A stretch of 64,000 bases of DNA from Arminella tubonensis (GTDB taxonomy: Bacteria > Pseudomonadota > Alphaproteobacteria > Rhizobiales > Rhizobiaceae): assembly GCF_003240585.1 (NCBI RefSeq), contig NZ_PCDP01000001.1:124001-188000 (forward strand). The letters are read 5' to 3'. The notes under the pieces are model-generated. The model did no database searches. It was not told the origin of the DNA and saw only the letters and a program-made list of their open reading frames with translations. The number at the start of each line of letters is the position of its first letter. Position 1 is the first letter of the stretch. Shown here piece after piece: positions 45,657 to 55,590 of the stretch. A program made the position numbers and the translations under genes.

Positions 45657-47738
45657 TTACTCTGCCGCAGCCTGGAAATTGTTGCGGGCCAATGCCGAGC
45701 ACTCCGCCATGACGGCCGAAGCACGCGCTATCGGGTTCGTCAAATAGAAGTCTTTCACCGGCGACGCAAATGCGGATTTGCCCATCTTCCCGGCTTTCTT
45801 CGCAAGTGCGACAATTTTGGCGCTGTCCGTTTGCGAAATCTCATCGATACCGGCGAAATGCGGGAAAGCCGCGTAGAGCCTGGCGCGCAATTCGCTCAGC
45901 GAATCAAAGGGAAGCTTCTTGCCAAGCACGTCGGAAAGGGCGCGGATGATGGCCCAGTCCTCGCGCGCGTCGCCCGGCGCGAAACCGGCGCGATTGCCCA
46001 TCTGGACGCGGCCTTCCGTATTGACCCAGATGCCCGACTTTTCGGTATAGGTCGCAGCCGGGAGAATGACATCAGCGTTATGGGCGCCGTTGTCGCCGTG
46101 AGAGCCGATGTAGACGGTGAATTTCGCCGTCTTGCTCGAGAAATCGAGTTCGTCCGCGCCGAGCAGGAAGAGCACGTCCATTGCCGTCATCATCGCTGCG
46201 GCATTGACGCCGTTGGCGCCCGGCACGAAGCCGAGGTCAAGGCCGCCGACGCGCGATGCTGCCGTATGAAGGACTGCAAGTCCATTCCAGCCTTCAGTCA
46301 CCACGCCGGCAGAAACCGCGAGCTTTGCGACGCTGGCGAGCACGCCGGCCGCGTCGTCGCGGATGAAGGCGCCAGGGCCAACGATAATCATCGGCTTCTG
46401 CGCATTCTTCAGGACCTCGGCAAAAGCATGGCCACCATCGACGATGTCCTTCAGCGTCGCGGGACCGGCGCCGAGATATTCGTATTCGTAGCGCATCTCG
46501 CCGCCTTCGCCGATCACGCCGATCGGGAACTTGCCGCGCCGCCAGCGCTTGCGTATCCGGGCGTTCAGCACCGCTGCCTCGAAACGAGGATTGGCGCCGA
46601 CGATCAGCAGCGCGTCAGCCGCTTCGATGCCTTCGATGGTCGGGTTGAAGAGGTAGCTGGCGCGGCCGAGCGACGGATCGAATGCCGCCCCATCCTGCCG
46701 ACAGTCGAGATTTTCCGATCCGAGTGACCTGACCAGCTCCGACAGCGCATACATTTCCTCGACCGAGGCAAGATCGCCGGCAATCGCGCCGATCTTGTCG
46801 CCTGTGGTCGCAGAAACTGCCGTCTTGATCGCTGCGAAAGCTTCGCCCCAAGTGGCGGGCTGCAGACGTCCGTCGCGGCGGACATAAGGCTTGTCGAGGC
46901 GCTGGGTCTTCAGGCCATCCCAGATGAAGCGGGTCTTGTCGGAGATCCACTCTTCGTTGATCTGGTCGTTGACGCGCGGCAGGATGCGCATGACTTCACG
47001 GCCTCGCGTATCGACGCGGATGGCGGAGCCGAGCGCGTCCATGACGTCGATCGATTCGGTCTTGTTCAGTTCCCACGGGCGGGCAGTGAAGGCGAACGGC
47101 TTGGAGGTCAGCGCGCCGACCGGGCAGAGGTCGACGACATTGCCCTGCAGCTCCGAGGTCATAGCGTGCTCGAGATAGGTCGTGATCTCGGCATCCTCGC
47201 CGCGACCGATCAGGCCGAGTTCGGAAATACCGCCGACCTCAGTGGTGAAGCGGACACAGCGCGTGCAGTGGATGCAGCGGTTCATCACGGTCTTGACGAG
47301 CGGTCCGATATACTTGTCCTCGACGGCGCGCTTGTCTTCCTGATAGCGCGAGCTGTCGATGCCGAAGGCCATGGCCTGGTCCTGCAGATCGCATTCGCCA
47401 CCCTGATCGCAGATCGGGCAATCGAGCGGATGGTTGATGAGCAGGAATTCCATCACGCCTTCGCGGGCCTTCTTGACCATCGGTGTGTTGGTGAAGACTT
47501 CGGGAAGCTCGCCGTTGGGGCCGCCGCGAATGTCGCGCACGCCCATGGCGCACGATGCCTGCGGCTTCGGCGGGCCGCCTTTCACCTCGACGAGGCACAT
47601 GCGGCAATTGCCGGCAACCGACAAACGTTCATGGAAGCAGAAGCGCGGGACTTCGGCGCCGGCTTCCTCACATGCCTGGATGAGCGTGTAATGATCCGGG
47701 ACTTCGATCTCTTTACCGTCAATCTTCAGTTTTGCCAT
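45657..47738 (-). CDS. nuoG: NADH-quinone oxidoreductase subunit G
   Basis: Subunit G (75 kDa), 693 residues, holds three iron-sulfur clusters in the peripheral arm. Cys34/45/48/63 match the 2Fe-2S N1b site; His103 with Cys107/110/116 match N5; Cys155/158/161 and Cys205 match N4. The rest is a molybdopterin-oxidoreductase-like domain without cofactor. The ATG at 47738 (MAKLKIDGKEIEV) is preferred over an upstream in-frame start. It follows the helix-hairpin-helix-like gene by a 241-base gap. Confidence 0.97.
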   Translation of the reverse strand: MAKLKIDGKEIEVPDHYTLIQACEEAGAEVPRFCFHERLSVAGNCRMCLVEVKGGPPKPQASCAMGVRDIRGGPNGELPEVFTNTPMVKKAREGVMEFLLINHPLDCPICDQGGECDLQDQAMAFGIDSSRYQEDKRAVEDKYIGPLVKTVMNRCIHCTRCVRFTTEVGGISELGLIGRGEDAEITTYLEHAMTSELQGNVVDLCPVGALTSKPFAFTARPWELNKTESIDVMDALGSAIRVDTRGREVMRILPRVNDQINEEWISDKTRFIWDGLKTQRLDKPYVRRDGRLQPATWGEAFAAIKTAVSATTGDKIGAIAGDLASVEEMYALSELVRSLGSENLDCRQDGAAFDPSLGRASYLFNPTIEGIEAADALLIVGANPRFEAAVLNARIRKRWRRGKFPIGVIGEGGEMRYEYEYLGAGPATLKDIVDGGHAFAEVLKNAQKPMIIVGPGAFIRDDAAGVLASVAKLAVSAGVVTEGWNGLAVLHTAASRVGGLDLGFVPGANGVNAAAMMTAMDVLFLLGADELDFSSKTAKFTVYIGSHGDNGAHNADVILPAATYTEKSGIWVNTEGRVQMGNRAGFAPGDAREDWAIIRALSDVLGKKLPFDSLSELRARLYAAFPHFAGIDEISQTDSAKIVALAKKAGKMGKSAFASPVKDFYLTNPIARASAVMAECSALARNNFQAAAE

Positions 47739-47979
47739 AGTCCACTCAGTCCTGTTTCGCACTTGCAGCCGTTCCTGGCCGCAAACAATTTCATGACCGC
47801 AACACCGTCAGCCGCCGGGCGACATCGCAGCCGCGCGGCATCGGTATTGCTCACAATCACCTTGGTCGAAGCATGCCCGGCATGCTCAGCGACCCGGCCA
47901 CCGCATCTTCAGGCCTCGCCCGAATGCTCGACTGCCGTCATCATTCCTTCCCCGGCCGCTTGGGTCAGCCGGAAAATCG
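47739..47979. other. Gap inside the nuo operon with a 17-base palindrome
   Basis: An unusually long gap of 241 bases inside an otherwise tight operon. It contains AGCATGCC-C-GGCATGCT (47870-47886), a perfect palindrome. No gene is visible; the start of nuoG may have its own control here. Confidence 0.4.
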
Positions 47980-48600
47980 TCATTTCCTGCGCGACGCCTT
48001 CGGCGCGAGCAACTTCGCCTGACCCACCCAATCGTCGCGGGTGATCCGGCCTTCGAAACCGAGTTCCGCGTCGATCCGCGTGACGTCGGCCTCGGTCCAG
48101 GCAGCAATATCGGCGAGAGCCTTGATGCCACGCTGGTTCAAGACCTGTTCAAGCTTCGGACCAATGCCCGAAATCCGTTTCAGATCATCCGCTTTAACCA
48201 CCGGCTTGCGGCTGGCAACAGCAGTCTTTTGCGGCTTCGCCACGGCCTTCGGTCTAGCCGGCAGGGGGTCTTTCACGATCGGTTGCGGTGCAACAGAGGC
48301 AACAGTCATCGCAGCGACCGGCTCGGCCGCTCCGAATTCCTTCTGCGCCTCGATCGACGCGGCGAACTTGTTGCCGATGTCGAAGGCACCCTGAAGCGCC
48401 CCCAAAAACGCTCCGGCCATCTGCGACGTGACGCTGAAGCCGATTGCGGTTGCAGCCGCCATTGCCGCAGCCGGATGCGCCATCAACGGGTTGACCGAGA
48501 TAAGCGGCGAATTCTGCAGCATCTCGGCAGCCATCCGGCCGAGTTCAGCCGATCGATCGGCCGCTCCGCTTTCCTGCCGTGTGTCTGCAGAGTTCGTCAT
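47980..48600 (-). CDS. Helix-hairpin-helix-like protein in the nuo operon
   Basis: This 206-residue protein has an Ala-rich N-terminal helical part, a Pro/Lys/Ala linker, and a C-terminal module from residue 138: DDLKRISGIGPKLEQVL, a conserved Trp at about 168, and GRITRDDWVGQAKLLA. The same module is at the end of NuoE in this window. It resembles the H3TH-like domain of COG3743, also known as an extension of ribosomal protein L21 in rhizobia. It is nine bases downstream of nuoF, and could be an accessory complex I protein. Starts at 48600 or 48603 are both possible. Confidence 0.8.
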   Translation of the reverse strand: MTNSADTRQESGAADRSAELGRMAAEMLQNSPLISVNPLMAHPAAAMAAATAIGFSVTSQMAGAFLGALQGAFDIGNKFAASIEAQKEFGAAEPVAAMTVASVAPQPIVKDPLPARPKAVAKPQKTAVASRKPVVKADDLKRISGIGPKLEQVLNQRGIKALADIAAWTEADVTRIDAELGFEGRITRDDWVGQAKLLAPKASRRK

Positions 48601-48609
48601 CATCACCCC

Positions 48610-49914
<1,305 letters not shown>

Positions 49915-49923
49915 GCTGAACCT

Positions 49924-51036
49924 CTACCTCGGCTTCTTGCCGAAGACTCTGATGTATTCCGCTTCGCCACCCTTGGCGAGAGCCTTTGCCTGCTTGACCC
50001 AGTCGTCACGCTCGATGCGGCCGTGGAAGCTCAAATAGCTATCCACCCACTCGCGCTCGGCCTTTTTCCAGCTCGCGACCTGCGCGAAGGTGAAGATGCC
50101 GATGCTGTTGAGAATGGTCTCGATCTTGGGACCGACGCCGGAAATCATCTTCAGATCGTCCGGCGTTGCCGGCCTTTCGATCGAGCCGGGACGGTTCTTG
50201 TCTTCGAGAGATGGCTTTGCCGCACCGACAGCGGTGTTGTCCGCTTTCGCGGGTACTGCCTTCGGGTCGCTTGCGGGAAGCGCCGTCTTGCCATCGGCCG
50301 GGCTCTTCAGCGCCGGGTTCGTTTCAGCGTCGGTGCTCTTCGGCCGACCTGCTTCAGCCGGCGGAACGCTGACGGCTACCGTCGCAACGGCCTTCGGAGC
50401 TGCCCGTGGCTTGGGCGTCTTGGTCGGGGCATCGAGAAGCGAAGTCAATCCACCCTCGGGCGCTGAAAACAGCCGGTCGATCTGCGGGCCGGTGCGAACC
50501 TCGCCGCCCTTGCCTTCAGCAAAGGCATCGATGATCTCTTCGAGCCGCTCTGGTGTCAGATCCTCATAGGTATCCTTGCCGATCATCACCATGGGCGCGT
50601 TGACGCAGGCCCCGAGACATTCGACTTCTTCCCAGGACAGCGTGCCGTCGTCATTGCGCTCGAAGGCATGCGAGTGGATCTTGCTCTTGCAGACCTTCAT
50701 CAGCGCTTCGGAGCCGCGCAGCATGCAAGGCGTCGTGCCGCAAACCTGGACGTGGGCGCGGCTGCCGACCGGATGTAGCTGGAACTGGGTGTAAAACGTC
50801 GCAACTTCGAGAACGCGGATAAAGGCCATGTCGAGCATCTTGGCGATCTTCTCGATCGCCGGCTTGGTGACCCAGCCGTCCTGTTCCTGGGCGCGCATCA
50901 GCAGCGGGATCACCGCGGACTGCTGGCGTCCTTCAGGATATTTCTGGATGGTCTTTTGTGCCCAAACCGAATTGTCTTCGCTGAATGCGAAGGCTGCAGG
51001 CTGGAATTGATCTTCGGCTAGTCGACGAACGGACAT
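49924..51036 (-). CDS. nuoE: NADH-quinone oxidoreductase subunit E with C-terminal extension
   Basis: Subunit E (24 kDa) holds the 2Fe-2S cluster N1a with Cys99, Cys104, Cys140 and Cys144 (VCGTTPC and ECLGAC). The thioredoxin-like core ends near residue 190. The protein is 370 residues, about twice the usual length: a Pro/Ala/Lys-rich linker follows and, from residue 293, a helix-hairpin-helix-like module (DDLKMISGVGPKIETIL, GRIERDDWVKQAKALA). That module is paralogous to the end of the 206-residue protein after nuoF. The extension is known in rhizobial NuoE, but its role is not clear. Confidence 0.95.
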   Translation of the reverse strand: MSVRRLAEDQFQPAAFAFSEDNSVWAQKTIQKYPEGRQQSAVIPLLMRAQEQDGWVTKPAIEKIAKMLDMAFIRVLEVATFYTQFQLHPVGSRAHVQVCGTTPCMLRGSEALMKVCKSKIHSHAFERNDDGTLSWEEVECLGACVNAPMVMIGKDTYEDLTPERLEEIIDAFAEGKGGEVRTGPQIDRLFSAPEGGLTSLLDAPTKTPKPRAAPKAVATVAVSVPPAEAGRPKSTDAETNPALKSPADGKTALPASDPKAVPAKADNTAVGAAKPSLEDKNRPGSIERPATPDDLKMISGVGPKIETILNSIGIFTFAQVASWKKAEREWVDSYLSFHGRIERDDWVKQAKALAKGGEAEYIRVFGKKPR

Positions 51037-51052
51037 TCTTTCACGCCTTATC

Positions 51053-51394
51053 TCAGTTTATGGATCCACACCGCGCGCCCGTCAGGGACGAAAATTCGCA
51101 GGCGTAGGCCGTCTTGTCCTTTTGCATAAACACGATGAACTTACCGCCGCCATTGGGAACCGCGGCCTTTATTTCGTAGCCGCGCGAGACCAGGTCGGCC
51201 ATGGTCGACTGCGTGTCCGCTGATTGCGAACCCGTGCCCGCGCCGCTATTTCCCGGGCTCTGCGTCGCGCCTTGACCCACCCCCTGGCCCATCTTGCCGA
51301 GCTGCGTCGTCGACTTCGAGTTCAGCTGCTGAGCCGAGACTTCCGAAGCAAACACGAGGGCCGCGATAGCCATGGCGACGGGCAGAAGCTTCAT
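51053..51394 (-). CDS. Small exported protein between nuoD and nuoE
   Basis: This 113-residue protein has a clear signal peptide ([21 protein letters not shown], likely cut before QQ) and a mature part with a Gly/Gln/Ser-rich linker and a C-terminal domain with two Cys (YACEFSSLTGARCGSIN). It should be periplasmic, with a possible disulfide. It overlaps the nuoD stop by one base (TGATG), so it is translated with the nuo subunits. I do not recognise the family; it has no known counterpart in complex I. Confidence 0.85.
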   Translation of the reverse strand: MKLLPVAMAIAALVFASEVSAQQLNSKSTTQLGKMGQGVGQGATQSPGNSGAGTGSQSADTQSTMADLVSRGYEIKAAVPNGGGKFIVFMQKDKTAYACEFSSLTGARCGSIN

Positions 51395-52584
51395 CAGCGG
51401 TCAACCTCTCCGAACACGATATCGAGCGAGCCAAGGACGGCGGCGACGTCGGCCAACTGATGGCCGCGGCACATGAAATCCATGGCCTGCAGATGCGCGT
51501 AGCCCGGCGCGCGGATCTTGCAGCGGTAAGGCTTGTTCGATCCGTCGGACACCAGATAGACGCCGAATTCGCCCTTCGGCGCTTCGACGGCGGCGTAAAC
51601 CTCGCCTGCCGGCACGTGATAGCCTTCGGTATAGAGCTTGAAATGATGGATAAGACCTTCCATCGAACGCTTCATCTCGCCGCGCTTCGGCGGCACGACC
51701 TTGCCGTCGAGCGACGAGAATGGACCGGCCTTGGCATCGCCGAGCAGACGATTGACGCACTGCTTCATGATCCGGACCGATTCGCGCATCTCGATCATGC
51801 GGATCAGGTACCGGTCGTAGCAGTCCCCGTTCTTGCCAATCGGGATGTCGAATTCGAGATCGGAATAGCATTCGTAGGGCTGCGCGCGGCGCAGGTCCCA
51901 TGCAGCGCCCGAGCCGCGGACCATGACACCTGAAAAGCCCCAGGCCCAGCAGTCTTCCAGCGAGACGACGCCGATATCGACGTTGCGCTGCTTGAAGATG
52001 CGGTTTCCGGTCAGAAGATCGTCGATGTCGTCAAGTGCCTTGAGGAACGGATCGCACCAGGAGCCGATATCCTCGACGAGCTGGTGCGGCAGATCCTGGT
52101 GAACGCCGCCGGGACGGATGTAGGCGGCATGCATGCGCGAGCCGGAGGCGCGCTCATAGAACACCATCAGCTTCTCGCGTTCCTCGAAGCCCCAGAGCGG
52201 TGGCGTCAGGGCGCCGACGTCCATGGCTTGCGTCGTGACGTTCAGCAGATGCGAGAGGATGCGGCCGATTTCCGAATAGAGTACGCGGATCAACTGGCCG
52301 CGGATCGGAATTTCCAGGCCGAGCAGCTTTTCGACGGCCAGTGCAAAGGCATGCTCCTGGTTCATCGGCGCCACGTAGTCGAGGCGGTCGAAATAAGGAA
52401 CCGCCTGCAAATAGGTCTTCGTCTCTATCAGCTTCTCGGTGCCGCGATGCAAAAGGCCGATATGGGGATCGACGCGTTCAACGATTTCGCCGTCGAGCTC
52501 CAGCACAAGGCGCAAGACGCCGTGCGCCGCCGGATGCTGCGGGCCGAAATTGATGTTGAAGTTGCGGACGTTATGTTCTGTCAT
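51394..52584 (-). CDS. nuoD: NADH-quinone oxidoreductase subunit D
   Basis: Subunit D (49 kDa), 396 residues, lines the quinone cavity together with NuoB. The N-terminal [13 protein letters not shown] loop with the quinone-binding His residues, the [12 protein letters not shown] segment and the C-terminal DIVFGEVDR end are typical. It is separate from nuoC. The ATG at 52584 gives the family start [16 protein letters not shown]. Confidence 0.97.
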   Translation of the reverse strand: MTEHNVRNFNINFGPQHPAAHGVLRLVLELDGEIVERVDPHIGLLHRGTEKLIETKTYLQAVPYFDRLDYVAPMNQEHAFALAVEKLLGLEIPIRGQLIRVLYSEIGRILSHLLNVTTQAMDVGALTPPLWGFEEREKLMVFYERASGSRMHAAYIRPGGVHQDLPHQLVEDIGSWCDPFLKALDDIDDLLTGNRIFKQRNVDIGVVSLEDCWAWGFSGVMVRGSGAAWDLRRAQPYECYSDLEFDIPIGKNGDCYDRYLIRMIEMRESVRIMKQCVNRLLGDAKAGPFSSLDGKVVPPKRGEMKRSMEGLIHHFKLYTEGYHVPAGEVYAAVEAPKGEFGVYLVSDGSNKPYRCKIRAPGYAHLQAMDFMCRGHQLADVAAVLGSLDIVFGEVDR

Positions 52585-52662
52585 GGCGACGCGCTCCGCG
52601 CTGGCAATAATCAATGGACGAGGTGTAGACGAAAGCGCCAATCAGATTGATGACGCTTATCT

Positions 52663-53265
52663 TCACTTCGCCGCCTTTTCATCTCCCGGCAGCACGTAGT
52701 CAGTGCCTTCCCAGGGGCTGAGGAAATCGAAGTTGCGGAATTCCTGCTTCAATTCGACCGGCTCGTAAACCACACGTTTTGCCGCATCGTCGTAACGCAC
52801 TTCGACGAAACCCGTGGTCGGGAAGTCCTTGCGCAGCGGATGACCCTCGAATCCATAGTCGGTCAGGATGCGGCGCAGGTCCGGATGGCCGGTGAAGAGA
52901 ATGCCGTACATGTCCCATGCTTCGCGCTCGAACCAATCGGCGCCCGGGTAGACCGCGCATGCCGAAGGCACCGGCTGCTCTTCGCCTGTTGGAACCTTGA
53001 TTCGGATGCGATGATTATTCTTCGGCGACAGCAGATGATAGACGACGTCGAAGCGGTCCGGCCGCTGCGGCCAGTCAACGCCGCAAATATCGATCAGGTT
53101 GATGAAACCGCATTTCGCGTCGTCCCGAAGGAAACGCAGAAGCGCGATCAGCTTGTCGGCTGATGTGGTGACCGTGAGTTCACCGTACTTGATCTCGGAC
53201 AACGAAATCAGGTCGCCGTGCACCTCGCCGATATAGGACGCAAGCTTGTCCAGGGCCTCGCTCAT
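52663..53265 (-). CDS. nuoC: NADH-quinone oxidoreductase subunit C
   Basis: Subunit C (30 kDa), 200 residues, is a peripheral-arm structural subunit. The signature [26 protein letters not shown] segment is present in pieces ([32 protein letters not shown]). The frame is open well upstream into nuoB, but that part is a shadow of nuoB; the ATG at 53265 ([13 protein letters not shown]) is the real start. Confidence 0.96.
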   Translation of the reverse strand: MSEALDKLASYIGEVHGDLISLSEIKYGELTVTTSADKLIALLRFLRDDAKCGFINLIDICGVDWPQRPDRFDVVYHLLSPKNNHRIRIKVPTGEEQPVPSACAVYPGADWFEREAWDMYGILFTGHPDLRRILTDYGFEGHPLRKDFPTTGFVEVRYDDAAKRVVYEPVELKQEFRNFDFLSPWEGTDYVLPGDEKAAK

Positions 53266-53282
53266 AATGTTCGTCCCCTGCC

Positions 53283-53864
53283 TTAACGTTCGATCGTGCC
53301 GGTGCGGCGGATCTTCTTCTGCAGCAAAAGCACGCCGTAGAGCAGCGCTTCTGCCGTGGGAGGACAGCCCGGTACGTAGATGTCGATCGGCACGACGCGG
53401 TCGCAGCCGCGGACCACCGAATAGGAATAGTGATAGTAGCCGCCGCCGTTGGCGCAGGAACCCATGGAGATGACATAACGCGGCTCGGGCATCTGGTCGT
53501 AGACCTTGCGCAGAGCCGGCGCCATCTTGTTGGTGAGCGTGCCGGCGACGATCATGACGTCGGACTGGCGCGGCGAGGCACGCGGCGCGAAGCCGAAGCG
53601 CTCGACGTCGTAACGGGGCATCGAGACCTGCATCATCTCGACGGCGCAGCAGGCCAGACCAAAGGTCATCCACATCAGCGAGCCGGTACGGGCCCAATTG
53701 ATCAGCTCGTCGGTCGACGTAACCAGAAAGCCCTTGTCGGCAAGCTCATTGTTGATCTCGCCGAAGAACGGATCGTTGGCGCCGACAGGCTTGCCCGTGC
53801 TGGGATCGATAACGCCCTTGGGCTGTGGTGAGACCAGCGTCGAATTGCCTGGTGCTACTCCCAT
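53283..53864 (-). CDS. nuoB: NADH-quinone oxidoreductase subunit B
   Basis: Subunit B (PSST), 193 residues, carries cluster N2, the last electron carrier before quinone. Its ligands are the adjacent Cys72-Cys73 ([10 protein letters not shown]), Cys137 (MGSCANGGG) and Cys167 (YVPGCPP). The ATG at 53864 overlaps the end of nuoA by ten bases and has GAGGG upstream. Confidence 0.97.
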   Translation of the reverse strand: MGVAPGNSTLVSPQPKGVIDPSTGKPVGANDPFFGEINNELADKGFLVTSTDELINWARTGSLMWMTFGLACCAVEMMQVSMPRYDVERFGFAPRASPRQSDVMIVAGTLTNKMAPALRKVYDQMPEPRYVISMGSCANGGGYYHYSYSVVRGCDRVVPIDIYVPGCPPTAEALLYGVLLLQKKIRRTGTIER

Positions 53865-54220
53865 TCGAGGGCTCCCTTTTTCCATTCATAGATGAAACCG
53901 ATGGTCAAAACGGCGAGGAAAACCATCATCGACCACAGTCCGAACCAGCCGATGTCGCTGAAGGACACCGCCCAGGGAAAGAGGAAGGCGACTTCCGGAT
54001 CGAAGATGATGAAGAGAATCGACACGAGATAGAAGCGAATGTCGAATTTCATGCGGGCGTCATCGAATGCGTTGAAGCCGCACTCATAGGCCGAAAGCTT
54101 TTCCGAGTCGGGCGCCTTGAAGGCGACGGCGAACGGAGTGATCAGCAATGCCAGGCCGATAACCAGGGCAATACCAATGAAAATCGCTATCGGAATATAG
54201 GAACTGAGTAGTCCAGTCAT
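53855..54220 (-). CDS. nuoA: NADH-quinone oxidoreductase subunit A
   Basis: Subunit A (ND3-like), 121 residues, has three membrane helices and the [18 protein letters not shown] loop, whose Cys is part of the deactivation-sensitive region. In the following helix the motif reads FDPEVAFLF, with Pro where I expect Leu or Val between the conserved Asp and Glu. It is the first gene of the nuo operon. Two adjacent ATGs (54223 and 54220) are possible starts. Confidence 0.95.
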   Translation of the reverse strand: MTGLLSSYIPIAIFIGIALVIGLALLITPFAVAFKAPDSEKLSAYECGFNAFDDARMKFDIRFYLVSILFIIFDPEVAFLFPWAVSFSDIGWFGLWSMMVFLAVLTIGFIYEWKKGALEWE

Positions 54221-54305
54221 CATGTCCATCCCTGCCTGCGGGGGAGCGCCGGGCGGCGCTTCAGGGCAATTGCCCAGCAAGCGAAAGAGTGTTGCAACAA
54301 GCCGT

Positions 54306-54334
54306 GGTTAGCGCAGCCGGAGCGCGGGCGCAAG
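54306..54334 (-). promoter_or_regulatory. Possible promoter of the nuo operon
   Basis: Reverse strand CTTGCG (54329-54334), 17 bases, CTAACC (54306-54311). This matches the relaxed alphaproteobacterial consensus, about 85 bases upstream of nuoA. Weak evidence. Confidence 0.35.
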
Positions 54335-54478
54335 GCTTTTGAATGCGTCATTTGGAGCCCGGCTAAATCGGTTTTATCAAGACGATGCAATGATGTCGCG
54401 GCAAATCGGCGAAGAGCCCGGAAAGCGGTTTCGCAGGTGCAGCAAATTCATTAGACATCGTAAGGACTTGTGTTGAAA

Positions 54479-54555
54479 TGGCGCGAGTGACGGGGCTCGA
54501 ACCCGCGACCTCCGGCGTGACAGGCCGGCACTCTAACCAACTGAGCTACACCCGC
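54479..54555 (-). tRNA. tRNA-Asp (GTC), copy 1
   Basis: The reverse strand folds as a full cloverleaf with acceptor GCGGGTG/CACTCGC (one G-U pair), D-loop AGCTCAGTTGGTTAGAG, anticodon stem-loop CCGGCCTGTCACGCCGG with anticodon GTC, and T-loop GGGTTCGAGCCCC. The CCA end is encoded (54479-54481). It is identical to the second copy 79 bases upstream. Confidence 0.96.
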
Positions 54556-54634
54556 GCATATATAAGGTGGCCCCTAGAGGCCTGGCCAAAAGTCCGAAGA
54601 GAGCAGTCGCGGCGCGACCTGCCTTTACTTGAAA

Positions 54635-54711
54635 TGGCGCGAGTGACGGGGCTCGAACCCGCGACCTCCGGCGTGACAGGCCGGCACTCTAACCAACTGA
54701 GCTACACCCGC
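54635..54711 (-). tRNA. tRNA-Asp (GTC), copy 2
   Basis: Same 77-base sequence as copy 1, with anticodon GTC and an encoded CCA (54635-54637). It is the first in the transcript. Both copies probably come from one precursor started at the promoter near 54779-54807. Confidence 0.96.
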
Positions 54712-55068
54712 AATTCATTTCAAGTACTCCGGATGCTTTCGCACCCAATCAAACCGGCCTTGCCGTTCGATGAGCGGCTAACTACGGGGTTCGTCTTTTG
54801 GTGTCAAGCAGGTTTGAATACAAATCAATGACAGACCACGAAATGTTTTTGGCCTCCCCATCAACACCCTTGTTCCACACGAATCTATCGCCCGCGCCCA
54901 CGAATTCAAGACATTGACATGGCATCGAGCATCGACTGCAAGTGCAGGCGGATGACGCCGATGACCGGGAAACAAGTCGTTGTCGAAGAAATCGTCGACA
55001 CCGACATTGATTCTCTGCCTTGATCTCTCATCGAAATACGATGCGGCGCACTGCAGGATGGGCGCGCC
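54712..55068. other. Intergenic region upstream of the tRNA pair
   Basis: About 360 bases that hold the tRNA promoter near the left end. A 34-codon plus-strand frame (54919-55023) has no ribosome site and no recognisable family, so I do not call it a gene. Confidence 0.4.
54779..54807 (-). promoter_or_regulatory. Promoter of the tandem tRNA-Asp genes
   Basis: Reverse strand TTGACA (54802-54807), 17 bases, TAGTTA (54779-54784). Transcription would begin about 60 bases before the first tRNA. Confidence 0.65.
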
Positions 55069-55467
55069 TCACCCTCCCCGGTACTGATCGTCCGTCACAT
55101 ATTCCATCCAATCGGCCGCCTTGCCGTCCTGCATTTCCTGGATGGCGATGTGGGTCATGGCAGTTTCGGCACTGGCGCCGTGCCAATGTTTTTCGCCCGG
55201 CGCGAACCACACGACGTCGCCGACGCTGATCTCGCGGATTTCCCCGCCTAGGGTTTGGGCAAGGCCCTTGCCCGAGGTGACGATCAAGGTCTGACCGTAG
55301 GGATGGGTGTGCCAGGCCGTGCGGGCGCGGGGCTCGAATGTGACGCTGACGACTTGGACGCGGGCTGGGTCGGGCGCCTGATTCAGCGGCTCCTGATGCA
55401 CGGCACCGGTGAAATATTCTGCCGGCGCCTTCATCGACGGGCGTGAGCCGGAGGGCTTTATTTCCAT
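55069..55467 (-). CDS. Cupin domain protein
   Basis: This 132-residue single-domain cupin has the first motif [12 protein letters not shown] with His53, His55 and Gln59 in the metal-ligand places, and the second motif PGEKHWHGA with His94 and His96. Such proteins may be small dioxygenases or lyases, often annotated next to carboxymuconolactone decarboxylases. The ATG at 55467 has GGGAG upstream. It stands alone, downstream of the YhaN-like ATPase gene. Confidence 0.88.
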   Translation of the reverse strand: MEIKPSGSRPSMKAPAEYFTGAVHQEPLNQAPDPARVQVVSVTFEPRARTAWHTHPYGQTLIVTSGKGLAQTLGGEIREISVGDVVWFAPGEKHWHGASAETAMTHIAIQEMQDGKAADWMEYVTDDQYRGG

Positions 55468-55590
55468 GACCAATCTCCCTTGGTAGCTTTGACGTTGTTT
55501 GTCGACCGATCGCTGGTCAGCCTATGCCATACAAGGATATCAACCAAGCGATGAAGGCTGTCACCGACGAATATGCGACCGCGCTGAGCG

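Noticed and set aside
53266..53697. In-frame N-terminal extension of nuoC
   Set aside because: It overlaps nuoB in another frame and is a low-quality basic sequence; the ATG at 53265 fits the family.
54479..54711. Tandem tRNA-Asp genes as an integration hot spot
   Set aside because: No integrase, attachment repeat or foreign composition is seen nearby; the two copies are a simple duplication.
54919..55023. 34-codon frame in the tRNA upstream region
   Set aside because: No Shine-Dalgarno, no recognisable family; possibly a remnant, but nothing supports it.
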